DNA from: UBA11524 sp964391995
GTDB taxonomy: Bacteria > Bacillota > Clostridia > Christensenellales > Aristaeellaceae
NCBI GenBank assembly: GCA_964391995.1
Contig: CAYMOM010000080.1
Coordinates: forward strand, 1 to 9,118
Reading direction: 5' to 3'
Length of the DNA: 9,118 bases
Part shown: positions 1 through 5,891 of the stretch, piece after piece
How the letters are laid out: the number at the start of each line of letters is the position of its first letter
Numbering within the stretch: position 1 is the first letter of the stretch
Notes under the pieces: generated by a model
Databases searched by the model: none
Told to the model about the DNA's origin: nothing
What the model saw: only the letters and a program-made list of their open reading frames with translations
Program-made: the position numbers and the translations under genes

Positions 1-399
1 GAGGTCATGTCCTTTGGCTTCAAGCGCGGCCTTCCCCGCCAGGCCGACCTGGTGTTTGACGTGCGCTTTTTGCCTAATCCCTTCTATATTCAAAGCCTGG
101 GCGGGCAAACCGGCCTGGATGAGGATGTCCGCCGTTTTGTGATGGAGGACGCCACCACCCGGGAGTTTATGACAAAGGTGACCGACATGCTGGCATTCCT
201 CATCCCCCATTACCAGGAGGAGGGAAAGCACCGGCTGATGATCGGCATTGGCTGCACCGGCGGGCAGCACCGCAGCGTGGCTATTACCGAGGCCGTTGCC
301 CAGGCCCTGCGGGACATGAATTATCAGGTATCCGCCACCCACCGGGATCTGGAGATCGAGCAGGCCCGGTGGAAGAATGGCACCATTACCGAAGAATGA
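1..399 (+). CDS. rapZ: RNase adapter / nucleotide-binding protein RapZ (YvcJ), C-terminal part
   Basis: The reading frame is open from base 1 and ends with TGA at 397-399, so only the last 132 residues are present and the true start lies left of the window. The piece is the conserved C-terminal RapZ domain. It begins with the SFGFKRGLP motif, continues with DLVFDVRFLPNP and TGLDEDVRRFV, and contains the signature IGCTGGQHRSV followed by the HRDLE stretch. The missing N-terminal half would carry the P-loop. In enterobacteria RapZ steers RNase E to the GlmZ small RNA; in Bacillus the homologue YvcJ is a GTP/ATP-binding protein whose role is less clear. Here it is followed 12 bases later by whiA, so it is the upstream member of the same operon. 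Identification is very secure; the precise role in this organism is inferred from the family. Confidence 0.95.
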   Translation, partial: EVMSFGFKRGLPRQADLVFDVRFLPNPFYIQSLGGQTGLDEDVRRFVMEDATTREFMTKVTDMLAFLIPHYQEEGKHRLMIGIGCTGGQHRSVAITEAVAQALRDMNYQVSATHRDLEIEQARWKNGTITEE

Positions 400-411
400 T
401 AAGGAGCGCTT

Positions 412-1392
412 ATGTCCTTTTCCTCCGCCGCCAAGGATGAGCTGATCCGCCTGCCCCTGGGCAAAAGCTGCTGCGTATTAAGCGAGCTTTCCGCCCTGAC
501 CCAAACCTCCGGCAGCCTGGCCCTTCGGGGTCTGGGCCGGGTGCAGGTAACCTACCGCGTGGAAAATGCCGCCCTGGCCCGCCGCATCTTTCTTTTGCTG
601 CGGACGCTGAACATTACCGCCAGGCTGCATTTTGTTCAGCATGCCAGGCTGGGCGGACGGCGCACCTGTGTGCTGACCCTGGGGGATCAGGACTCCCAAA
701 CGCTGTTGATTGCCCTGCACATGATGGAGCAGGATGAAGAGGGCGGCATTTCCCTCAGGCGCACGGTGCCGCGGCACCCCATGACCCGCCAGTGCTGCCG
801 CCGGGCCTTCCTACGGGGCGCCTTTCTGGGCTGCGGCTCCATGAACAATCCGGAAAAAAGCTACCATTTCGAATGGGTGGCGGAGGATCAGAGCCTGCGC
901 CAGACCCTGGCCCGGCTGCTGGACAAGTGCAGCCTTCCCCTGCACGAGCACATCCGCAAGGGTCAAAACGTCATCTACCTGAAGGGTGCCCAGCAAATTG
1001 CCGACATGCTGGCCCTGATGGGTGCCAGCCAGGCCGTGCTGGAAATGGAGAACATACGCATCAAAAAGCAAATGCGGGGCGAGGCCAACCGGGCCGCCAA
1101 CTGCGATGAGCATAATTCCGAGCGGATGCTGAACGCTGCCGATGAGCAGATTGAGGCCATCAAGCTCATATCCATTCAGCGGGGGCTGTTCACCCTGCCG
1201 CCGGGCCTGCAAGAAATGGCCCGCCTGCGGCTGGAGCACACCTCCGCCAGCCTGACCGAGCTGGGACAGATGATGAACCCGCCCGTGGGCAAGAGCGGCG
1301 TGAACCACCGCATGCGCCGGCTGATGGAGGTTGCCAGGGAAATTCGGGCTGAACTGCCCTTGTATCAAGAAAGAAAGGAGACGCACCAATGA
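412..1392 (+). CDS. whiA: DNA-binding protein WhiA
   Basis: This 326-residue protein has the usual length for WhiA. It starts with the typical FSSAAKDEL N-terminus. Its middle carries the LAGLIDADG-like motif RAFLRGAFLGCGSM at about residues 132-145 and then the NC-x4-NSERM stretch. The C-terminal helix-turn-helix region reads LPPGLQEMARLRLEH, then SLTELGQMM, then GKSGVNHRMRRL. WhiA is a homing-endonuclease-derived DNA-binding protein: it controls sporulation genes in Streptomyces, and affects cell division and chromosome segregation in Bacillus. The start codon at 412 has AAGGAG at 401-406, five bases upstream. The stop codon overlaps the start of the next gene by four bases (ATGA), implying translational coupling. 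The order rapZ-whiA-HPr-like matches the Bacillus yvcJ-yvcL-crh operon except that yvcK is not between rapZ and whiA. Confidence 0.95.
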   Translation: MSFSSAAKDELIRLPLGKSCCVLSELSALTQTSGSLALRGLGRVQVTYRVENAALARRIFLLLRTLNITARLHFVQHARLGGRRTCVLTLGDQDSQTLLIALHMMEQDEEGGISLRRTVPRHPMTRQCCRRAFLRGAFLGCGSMNNPEKSYHFEWVAEDQSLRQTLARLLDKCSLPLHEHIRKGQNVIYLKGAQQIADMLALMGASQAVLEMENIRIKKQMRGEANRAANCDEHNSERMLNAADEQIEAIKLISIQRGLFTLPPGLQEMARLRLEHTSASLTELGQMMNPPVGKSGVNHRMRRLMEVAREIRAELPLYQERKETHQ

Positions 1393-1640
1393 TCAAGCAA
1401 TCCATTACCTTCCCGGAAGGCAAGCCCCTGACCCGGGCCGCCGCTGCACAGATGGTGCAAATCGCCAACCGCTACACCAGCCGGGTGATGATTGAGCACT
1501 GCCAGAAGCTGGTGAACGCCAAGTCCATGCTGGGCCTTTTGTCCCTGGGAACGGACAGCCAGAGCCGCATGACCCTTCTGGTGGACGGCGAGGACGAGCA
1601 GCAGGCTGCTGCTGCCGTTGCGGCCTTTCTGAACGCATAA
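1389..1640 (+). CDS. Crh-like HPr family protein lacking the active-site histidine
   Basis: This is an 83-residue HPr-fold protein. The regulatory segment VNAKSMLGLLSLG around Ser46 is intact and in register with HPr numbering. The phosphocarrier loop is not: where HPr has L-H-A-R-P at residues 14-18, this protein has L-T-R-A-A, so His15 is Thr and Arg17 is Ala. It therefore cannot accept phosphate from Enzyme I in the classical way. This combination, Ser46 kept and His15 lost, is that of Bacillus Crh (Gln15), which acts as a CcpA co-repressor when phosphorylated by HPr kinase and which also sits directly after yvcL/whiA. The gene overlaps whiA by four bases, and AAAGGAG at 1374-1380 stands eight bases before its ATG. 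A catabolite-control or metabolic-sensor role is inferred from residues and position; a diverged paralogue with another role remains possible. Confidence 0.85.
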   Translation: MIKQSITFPEGKPLTRAAAAQMVQIANRYTSRVMIEHCQKLVNAKSMLGLLSLGTDSQSRMTLLVDGEDEQQAAAAVAAFLNA

Positions 1641-1642
1641 AT

Positions 1643-1688
1643 CCAGCATGAAGCCACCCTGCGCACTTGCAAGGTGGCTTCATGCTGG
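1643..1688. repeat. Perfect 16-bp inverted repeat between crh-like gene and amidohydrolase gene
   Basis: CCAGCATGAAGCCACC at 1643-1658 is followed by its exact reverse complement at 1673-1688, with a 14-base loop. The loop can add three inner pairs (1660-1662 with 1669-1671). It starts two bases after the crh-like stop codon and ends nine bases before the next ribosome site. No T-run follows on the + strand, so it is not a standard intrinsic terminator. It may be a processing or stability element, a weak terminator, or an attenuator between the two gene groups. Confidence 0.7.
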
Positions 1689-1711
1689 CCTGGTATAAAG
1701 GAGCGGTTGAC

Positions 1712-2509
1712 ATGACCATCATTGATACACACGCCCACATTTACCCGGACAAGATTGCCCAGCGGGCTGCGGCATCCATCGGGGATTTCTATCATATTCC
1801 CATGAACCTGGATGGCACCGTGGGCGCGCTGCTCCGGGCAGGGGAGGAGGCGGGCATCAGCCGGCATCTGGTGCATTCCGTGGCGGTAACCTGGGAGCGG
1901 GTGCACGCCATTAACGATTTCATCGCCGCTGCGGTGGATGCCCACCCGGACAGGTTTGTGGGCTTTGGCGCCATGCACCCGGATCACCCGGACATGGAAA
2001 AAGAGCTGGACAGGCTGATGTCCCTTGGCCTGCGGGGTGTGAAGCTGCACCCGGACTTTCAGCACTTTCACCTGGATGAACCATCGGCACTTCGGCTGTT
2101 TGCCGCCATGGCAGAACGGAAGCTGCCGCTGCTGGTGCACACCGGGGACAAACGGTATGACTACAGCAGTCCGGAACGCATGGCTCGGGCCCTGGACAAG
2201 GTGCCGCAGCTGAAGGCCATTTGCGCCCACCTGGGCGGCTGGTCGGTGTGGAGCGATGCGTGGAAGCTGCTGGCAGGCCGGGAAAACGTGTATGTGGACT
2301 GCAGTTCCAGCCTGTATGCCCTGGAGCCGGAGGAAGCGGTGAAGATCATCCACCGCTACGGCGCCGACCATGTGTTCTTCGGCACGGACTACCCCATGTG
2401 GACACCCAAGGAGGAAGTCGCCCGGGTGATGGCGCTGCCCCTGACGGAAAAGGAGCGGGAAATGATTTTCCACGGGAATTTCGAGCAGTTCTTGGCGGAA
2501 ACAATGTAA
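1712..2509 (+). CDS. Amidohydrolase family protein (amidohydrolase-2 / ACMSD-like TIM-barrel)
   Basis: The product has 265 residues, a usual size for single-domain members of this metal-dependent hydrolase group. Visible metal and catalytic positions are the N-terminal HxH (His7 and His9 in IIDTHAHIYP), the VKLHPDFQ strand (about residues 110-117), His143 in LLVHTGD, His173 in CAHLGGW, and Asp226 in FFGTDYPMW. These follow the order of strands in the amidohydrolase TIM barrel. Members hydrolyse or decarboxylate small cyclic or aromatic substrates; the substrate here cannot be read from the sequence. The start at 1712 is chosen because AAAGGAG at 1697-1703 stands eight bases before it and the protein then begins with the family's metal motif. 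An in-frame TTG at 1667 lies inside the inverted repeat and is less likely. The Nim-like gene follows 26 bases later and is probably co-transcribed. Confidence 0.88.
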   Translation: MTIIDTHAHIYPDKIAQRAAASIGDFYHIPMNLDGTVGALLRAGEEAGISRHLVHSVAVTWERVHAINDFIAAAVDAHPDRFVGFGAMHPDHPDMEKELDRLMSLGLRGVKLHPDFQHFHLDEPSALRLFAAMAERKLPLLVHTGDKRYDYSSPERMARALDKVPQLKAICAHLGGWSVWSDAWKLLAGRENVYVDCSSSLYALEPEEAVKIIHRYGADHVFFGTDYPMWTPKEEVARVMALPLTEKEREMIFHGNFEQFLAETM

Positions 2510-2535
2510 AAGCATGCGCTGAGGAGAGATGAGAG

Positions 2536-3012
2536 ATGTTCAGGCCGATCCGGAGAAAGCAAAAGGAAATCGACATGACAGCCGCAAAAAGCCTGCTGCA
2601 GCATGAGCGCAGAGGCGTTCTGGCCGTCAACGGGGACAGTGGTTATCCTTATGCGATACCCGTGAACTATCTTTATGATGAAGAGCATCAGAAGATATAC
2701 TTCCATGGCGCAAAGGCGGGACACAAGGCGGATGCCATCCAGGCCTGCGACAAGGTTTGCTTCACGGTGTTCGGCAACGAAACCGTGAAGGAGGAACCCT
2801 GGGCGCCGTATGTTCAAAGCGTAGTGGTCTTCGGCCGGTGCCATTTGGCTGAAATGGATCCGGCGGCGCTGGCGCTGCTGAAGCGGTTTGCCATGAAGTA
2901 TTACCCGGATGAAGGCACGGCGGATGCGGAAATGGCTGCCACGGCAAAGGCGGCGCAGCTGTTCGTGATAGAAATTGAACACATGAGCGGAAAGGAAATC
3001 AAGGAGAAGTAA
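2536..3012 (+). CDS. Pyridoxamine 5'-phosphate oxidase-family flavoprotein, NimA-like
   Basis: The 158-residue product has the N-terminus typical of Nim-like split-barrel flavoproteins (MFRPIRRKQKEI). It continues with a GVLAVNGDSGYPYAIPVNYLY strand region, IYFHGAKAGHKADAI, and VCFTVFGNE. This matches the family that includes the nitroimidazole reductases (NimA) of anaerobes, which bind FMN or another cofactor at the dimer interface. Whether this one acts on nitroimidazoles is not shown by the sequence; many homologues in Clostridia are generic reductases. The start has GAGGAG at 2521-2526, nine bases upstream. Its stop codon TAA (3010-3012) directly abuts the stop codon of the convergent MazG-like gene, with no bases between and no evident terminator. 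Confidence 0.85.
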   Translation: MFRPIRRKQKEIDMTAAKSLLQHERRGVLAVNGDSGYPYAIPVNYLYDEEHQKIYFHGAKAGHKADAIQACDKVCFTVFGNETVKEEPWAPYVQSVVVFGRCHLAEMDPAALALLKRFAMKYYPDEGTADAEMAATAKAAQLFVIEIEHMSGKEIKEK

Positions 3013-3339
3013 TCATTCCTGCCGGTTCATGGACTTCTCCGCCGAAAAGCCTTCCGGGTAGCGGGCGCGGAGCTTGTCGATATTCCGCTGGCAGACCTCC
3101 TCCAGGGGCACATCCAGGGCATAGGCGGTTTCAGCCAGGTACCAGGCCACATCGCCCAATTCCTTGATCAGTGCATCCCTGTTCAGCGCGTGGCCCTGGG
3201 CCAGGTGCTTTTTTACAATATCAATGGCCTCGCCGGCCTCGCCGCAAAGGCCCATCACGCCGTTGATGAGCACATCCTTCCTGTCAAGTTCAGGGTTCAG
3301 GGTGGTCATGGCCAGGCGCTGGTAGTCGTTCAGAGTCAT
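3013..3339 (-). CDS. MazG-like nucleotide pyrophosphohydrolase
   Basis: This small all-alpha protein of 108 residues carries the MazG metal-binding signature: EAGE (Glu34 and Glu37, within GLCGEAGEAIDIVKKH) and ELGD (Glu60 and Asp63, within KELGDVAWYLAE). Such enzymes hydrolyse nucleoside triphosphates to monophosphate and pyrophosphate, often as house-cleaning of damaged nucleotides; the exact substrate cannot be told. The length fits a single-domain family member rather than the tandem MazG protein of Escherichia coli. I chose the ATG at 3339 because AAGGAGG (complement of 3348-3354) lies eight bases upstream and the protein then opens with the typical LNDYQRLA. Upstream in-frame codons would run into this ribosome site. 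It lies 46 bases downstream of tadA on the same strand and is probably co-transcribed with it. Confidence 0.9.
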   Translation of the reverse strand: MTLNDYQRLAMTTLNPELDRKDVLINGVMGLCGEAGEAIDIVKKHLAQGHALNRDALIKELGDVAWYLAETAYALDVPLEEVCQRNIDKLRARYPEGFSAEKSMNRQE

Positions 3340-3352
3340 GGGAGACGCCTCC

Positions 3353-3381
3353 TTGCTGAAATGCGGAAAACTTGGTATAAT
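3353..3381 (+). promoter_or_regulatory. Candidate + strand promoter, antisense to tadA
   Basis: TTGCTG at 3353-3358 and a perfect TATAAT at 3376-3381 are separated by 17 bases. The promoter would fire rightward from the mazG-tadA gap, producing RNA antisense to tadA and possibly reaching the lipoprotein gene at 3890. The -35 overlaps the complement of the MazG-like gene's ribosome site. The reverse strand of the same bases (TATTAT at 3382-3377) could instead be a -10 for the MazG-like gene, but I see no good -35 for that. Confidence 0.4.
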
Positions 3382-3385
3382 AGCC

Positions 3386-3826
3386 TTAGCGCCGCTGCTG
3401 AAAGAAATCCTGCAGCAGCTGCCGGCACTCATCTGCCATCAGGCCGGCCTCCCAGCGGGTCACGCCATGGAGCGCGCTGTCCCCGGGCAGGTCGTACACG
3501 GAGCCGCAGCAGCCTTGCCGCTCATCCGCCGCGCCGTAAACGCAGCGGGAAAGCTGGCTCATCACCATGGCACCGGCGCACATGGGGCATGGCTCCAGGG
3601 TAACGTACAGGGTGCAGTCCCGCAGGCGCCAGTCCCCCAGGAGACGGGCGCCTTCCCGCAGGCAGATCAGCTCGGCATGGGCGGTGGGGTCATGGGTGGT
3701 TTCCCGCTGATTGTGGGCGGCACAAAGCAGCGTATCACCCTTCACCAGCACGGCACCTACGGGGATCTCACCCTGTTGGGCAGCCAGCCGGGCCTGCTCC
3801 AGGGCCAGGGACATCCAGCGCTCCAT
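3386..3826 (-). CDS. tadA: tRNA-specific adenosine deaminase TadA
   Basis: The 146-residue product is a cytidine-deaminase-fold zinc enzyme. The zinc and catalytic residues are visible: His50 and Glu52 in PTAHAELICL, and Cys80 and Cys83 in LEPCPMCAGAM. The N-terminal QGEIPVGAVLVK and the later CVYGAADERQGCCGS fit TadA rather than free-nucleoside deaminases. TadA converts A34 to inosine in the anticodon of tRNA-Arg(ACG) and is usually essential. The ATG at 3826 is preferred because AGGAG (complement of 3835-3839) is eight bases upstream. A longer in-frame version starting near 3874 would have to be translated from upstream of the predicted transcription start. The MazG-like gene follows on the same strand. 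Confidence 0.95.
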   Translation of the reverse strand: MERWMSLALEQARLAAQQGEIPVGAVLVKGDTLLCAAHNQRETTHDPTAHAELICLREGARLLGDWRLRDCTLYVTLEPCPMCAGAMVMSQLSRCVYGAADERQGCCGSVYDLPGDSALHGVTRWEAGLMADECRQLLQDFFQQRR

Positions 3827-3845
3827 AACATCAACTCCTGCGCCC

Positions 3846-3874
3846 ATTATAGCACAGGCGGCGCAGGCTTTCAA
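3846..3874 (-). promoter_or_regulatory. Strong sigma-A promoter for tadA
   Basis: On the - strand, TTGAAA (complement of 3869-3874) and TATAAT (complement of 3846-3851) are separated by exactly 17 bases. Transcription would start near 3839-3840, leaving a leader of only about 13 bases that is almost entirely the ribosome site of tadA. The -35 overlaps the sequence just before the divergent lipoprotein gene's ribosome site. Confidence 0.8.
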
Positions 3875-3889
3875 GGAAAGGAGAATGCC

Positions 3890-5041
3890 ATGAAACGCAG
3901 AATGCTGGCCGCACTTTTATCCTGCCTGCTGCTAACCGGCTGCGCCACCGCCGCGGAGGAGGGAAGCGAGCTGACCCTGATTGCCCTGAACGTGGGCAAA
4001 GGGGACTGCCTTCTGCTGCAAAGCGGCACCACCCTGTATATGATCGACACCGCCAAGGCGGAAAACTGGGGCATGGTGTCCAACGCCCTGAAGCAAATGA
4101 ACATCACCCGGCTGGACGGGGTGATTGTCACCCACACGGACAGTGACCATGCCGGTGGCGCGTGGGCGCTGGCCATGTCCGGCATTCAGGTGGGCGGCTG
4201 GTATGCGCCCGGGTACTTCACCGGTGTGAAGGAGAAAAAGCATCCTGTCAAGCTGGCTGCTGCCCTGCGGGACGAGGCGGTTACCTGGCTGCAGGCCGGG
4301 GACACCCTGCCCATGGAAAATGCCAGCCTGAAGGTTCTTGGCCCCATGAGCCACAGCGACAAGGAAAATTGCAACTCCCTGGTGCTGCTGGCGGAAGGCG
4401 GCGGCGGGCGCATGCTGCTGGCGGGGGACATGGAATTCCCCGAGGAGGAAGAGCTGCTGGCGGCAGGGGTGATACCCCGGTGCCAGGTGCTGAAGATTGG
4501 CAACCATGGCGAGAACGACGCGACCTCCGAGGCGCTGGTGCAGCAGGTGCAGCCGGAGATAGCCGTCATCTCCACCAACACCGCAGCCGAGCCGGACACA
4601 CCCTCCGGCCGGGTGATGAGCCTGCTGGCCCGCTGCGGGGCGGCGGTGTATCAGACGCAGAATGCGCCCATCGGGGTGATGGTCACCCTGCAGGGCGGCA
4701 AGGTGCAGGCGGACACCCTGACCAGTGGTGAACTGCCGGACAGAAACCAGACCGTGAAGCTGAAGGACAAAAGCGCCAAGAAGGACGCCATCAGCGTGAC
4801 CAACCAGGGCACTGAAAGCGTGGACATGGACGGTTGGTACATTTATTCCGAAAAGGGCAAGGAAATCTTTGTGTTCAGCGGCACCACCCTGGCCCCCGGG
4901 CAGACGCTGACCATCGCCAGCCTTTCAAGTGACGTGGCGGGCGACCTGATCTGGCCCGATGAAAATGTGTGGCACAAGACCAAGGCGGACAAGGCCTGCC
5001 TGTACGATGCATACGGCAGGCTGATTGATTCCATTGAATAA
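3890..5041 (+). CDS. Lipoprotein with ComEC-like metallo-beta-lactamase domain and C-terminal lamin-tail-like domain
   Basis: The 383-residue product starts with a lipoprotein signal (MKRRMLAALLSCLLLTGC; lipobox LTGC, lipidated Cys18). Residues of about 27-285 form a metallo-beta-lactamase fold of the ComEC/Rec2 C-terminal type: LNVGKGDCLLL (33-43) parallels DVGQGDS, THTDSDHAGG (81-90) supplies His82, Asp84, Asp86 and His87, and LLAGDME and IGNHGENDATSEAL follow as in ComEC. The last 95 or so residues look like a lamin-tail (LTD) domain: AISVTNQGTESVDMDGWYIY, a stretch around LAPGQTLTI, then DKACLYDAYGRLID. ComEC-type domains are thought to be nucleases and LTD domains occur on secreted nucleases, so extracellular phosphodiesterase activity is a reasonable guess, not shown. 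The start at 3890 has AAAGGAG at 3877-3883. The NifX-like gene follows with its ribosome site overlapping this stop codon. Confidence 0.87.
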   Translation: MKRRMLAALLSCLLLTGCATAAEEGSELTLIALNVGKGDCLLLQSGTTLYMIDTAKAENWGMVSNALKQMNITRLDGVIVTHTDSDHAGGAWALAMSGIQVGGWYAPGYFTGVKEKKHPVKLAAALRDEAVTWLQAGDTLPMENASLKVLGPMSHSDKENCNSLVLLAEGGGGRMLLAGDMEFPEEEELLAAGVIPRCQVLKIGNHGENDATSEALVQQVQPEIAVISTNTAAEPDTPSGRVMSLLARCGAAVYQTQNAPIGVMVTLQGGKVQADTLTSGELPDRNQTVKLKDKSAKKDAISVTNQGTESVDMDGWYIYSEKGKEIFVFSGTTLAPGQTLTIASLSSDVAGDLIWPDENVWHKTKADKACLYDAYGRLIDSIE

Positions 5042-5053
5042 GGAGAAGTTGAA

Positions 5054-5461
5054 ATGCGTATTGCAGTGACCTATGAAAACGGACAGGTATTCCAGCACTT
5101 CGGGCACACGTCCCAGTTCAAGCTGTACATGGTGGAAAATGGCGCGGTAGCCTCCAGCGTGGTGCTGGGCACCAATGGCAGCGGACACAGTGCGCTGGCT
5201 GGTTTCCTGGTGCAGCATCAGGTGGATGCGCTGATCTGCGGCGGCATTGGCGGCGGCGCTCAGGCCGCCCTGGCCCAGGCGGGCATCAAACTGTATGCCG
5301 GTGTGCAGGGTGCGGCGGATGATGCCGTTGCCGCGCTGCTGGCAGGCAGGCTGAATTTCAGCCAAGGCGCCACCTGTGACCACCATCATGACCACGGCGA
5401 GGGCCACACCTGCGGTGAACACGGCTGCGGTGGACATACCTGCGGCGGACACTGCCACTGA
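5054..5461 (+). CDS. NifX/NifB-type FeMo-cofactor-binding-like protein with His/Cys-rich tail
   Basis: The product has 135 residues. Residues 1 to about 103 are a dinitrogenase iron-molybdenum cofactor domain: MRIAVTYENGQVFQHFGHTSQF at the start, then GHSALAGFL, ICGGIGGGAQAALAQAGI and a VQGAADDAVAALL helix. Residues 108-135 form a metal-binding-looking tail with nine His and five Cys, including HHHDH and two copies of GHTCG. Stand-alone members of this family occur widely in anaerobes without nitrogenase and are of unknown function, often near iron-sulfur or hydrogenase genes; no nif genes are visible here. The tail suggests binding of nickel, zinc or a metal cluster. The ribosome site TAAGGAG (5039-5045) overlaps the stop codon of the lipoprotein gene, indicating an operon. 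A terminator follows right after the stop. Confidence 0.88.
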   Translation: MRIAVTYENGQVFQHFGHTSQFKLYMVENGAVASSVVLGTNGSGHSALAGFLVQHQVDALICGGIGGGAQAALAQAGIKLYAGVQGAADDAVAALLAGRLNFSQGATCDHHHDHGEGHTCGEHGCGGHTCGGHCH

Positions 5462-5468
5462 TACAAAA

Positions 5469-5509
5469 AACGCCCCCTGGCACAGTTTCATGCTATGCCA
5501 GGGGGCGTT
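5469..5509. terminator. Bidirectional intrinsic terminator between convergent genes
   Basis: A perfect 14-bp stem (AACGCCCCCTGGCA at 5469-5482 with its complement at 5496-5509) encloses a 13-base loop. Read on the - strand, the stem runs into six T (5465-5470), ideal for ending the cystatin-like transcript. On the + strand the downstream bases are only moderately T-rich, so it is a weaker terminator for the NifX-like operon. Confidence 0.9.
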
Positions 5510-5519
5510 CTGCATTGCA

Positions 5520-5891
5520 TCAGGGCTGAACCTCTGCCGGAGAGGCGAGGGCGGCCAGATCCAGGTCGGCAATGTTGAGAATCTCCACATCGCCGGAAAG
5601 GTTCTGGTACAGGTACACCAGCTTGTAGGTGGGCTGGGCATCGGGGGCGACCACGGTGGCGCTGCACAGGATGCAGTAGTTCAGGCCGGAAACCAGCTGG
5701 GTGCCCAGCAGGGCCACAGGGGTGTACACCACACCAACCTCAGTGGCGAAGGCCTTTTCGAAGGCGGCTTGCGCTTCCTCGGTCATTTCGGGAGCGGCGG
5801 TGAAGGTCCATCCGCCCACCAGGGAAGTTTCCGCGCAGGCGATGCCTGTGAGCATCAGGGCAGCAAGGAGCAGGGCGAGCAGCTTTTTCAT
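5520..5891 (-). CDS. Secreted cystatin-like protein
   Basis: The product has 123 residues and starts with a clear Sec signal peptide (positively charged MKK, hydrophobic 4-17, likely cleavage after Ala20 in ACA-ET). The mature part resembles the cystatin fold in order: a Gly-Gly pair near the N-terminus (residues 26-27, LVGGWTF), a helix with AQAAFEKAF (41-48), the cystatin-type QxVxG loop as QLVSG (65-69) followed by NY, and a second hairpin around YLYQNLSGDVEI (93-104). The PW pair of animal cystatin loops is missing and replaced by QNLSG. Cystatins inhibit papain-type cysteine proteases; a bacterial protein of this type might inhibit its own or host proteases, which is inference. The start at 5891 has AGGAAGGA (complement of 5898-5905) six bases upstream. 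The gene ends at the shared terminator and stands alone on its strand after rnpB. Confidence 0.72.
   Translation of the reverse strand: MKKLLALLLAALMLTGIACAETSLVGGWTFTAAPEMTEEAQAAFEKAFATEVGVVYTPVALLGTQLVSGLNYCILCSATVVAPDAQPTYKLVYLYQNLSGDVEILNIADLDLAALASPAEVQP

Noticed and set aside
1641..1700. The 16-bp inverted repeat as an intrinsic terminator of the rapZ-whiA-crh operon.
   Set aside because: No run of T follows on the + strand; the next bases are CCTGGTATAAAGG, which lead straight into the next ribosome site.
1472..2515. Open frame of 347 codons on the - strand opposite the amidohydrolase gene.
   Set aside because: It runs across the inverted repeat and two genes on the other strand and has the His/Gln/Val-rich composition of a mirror frame, with no family motif.
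3827..3874. Longer N-terminus for TadA starting near 3874.
   Set aside because: It would need translation from upstream of the predicted transcription start, and the usual TadA N-terminus and ribosome site fit the ATG at 3826.
3338..3889. In-frame upward extension of the lipoprotein gene through the tadA region (567 codons).
   Set aside because: The extension has no ribosome site, is antisense to a certain tadA, and would bury the lipoprotein signal peptide that starts at 3890.
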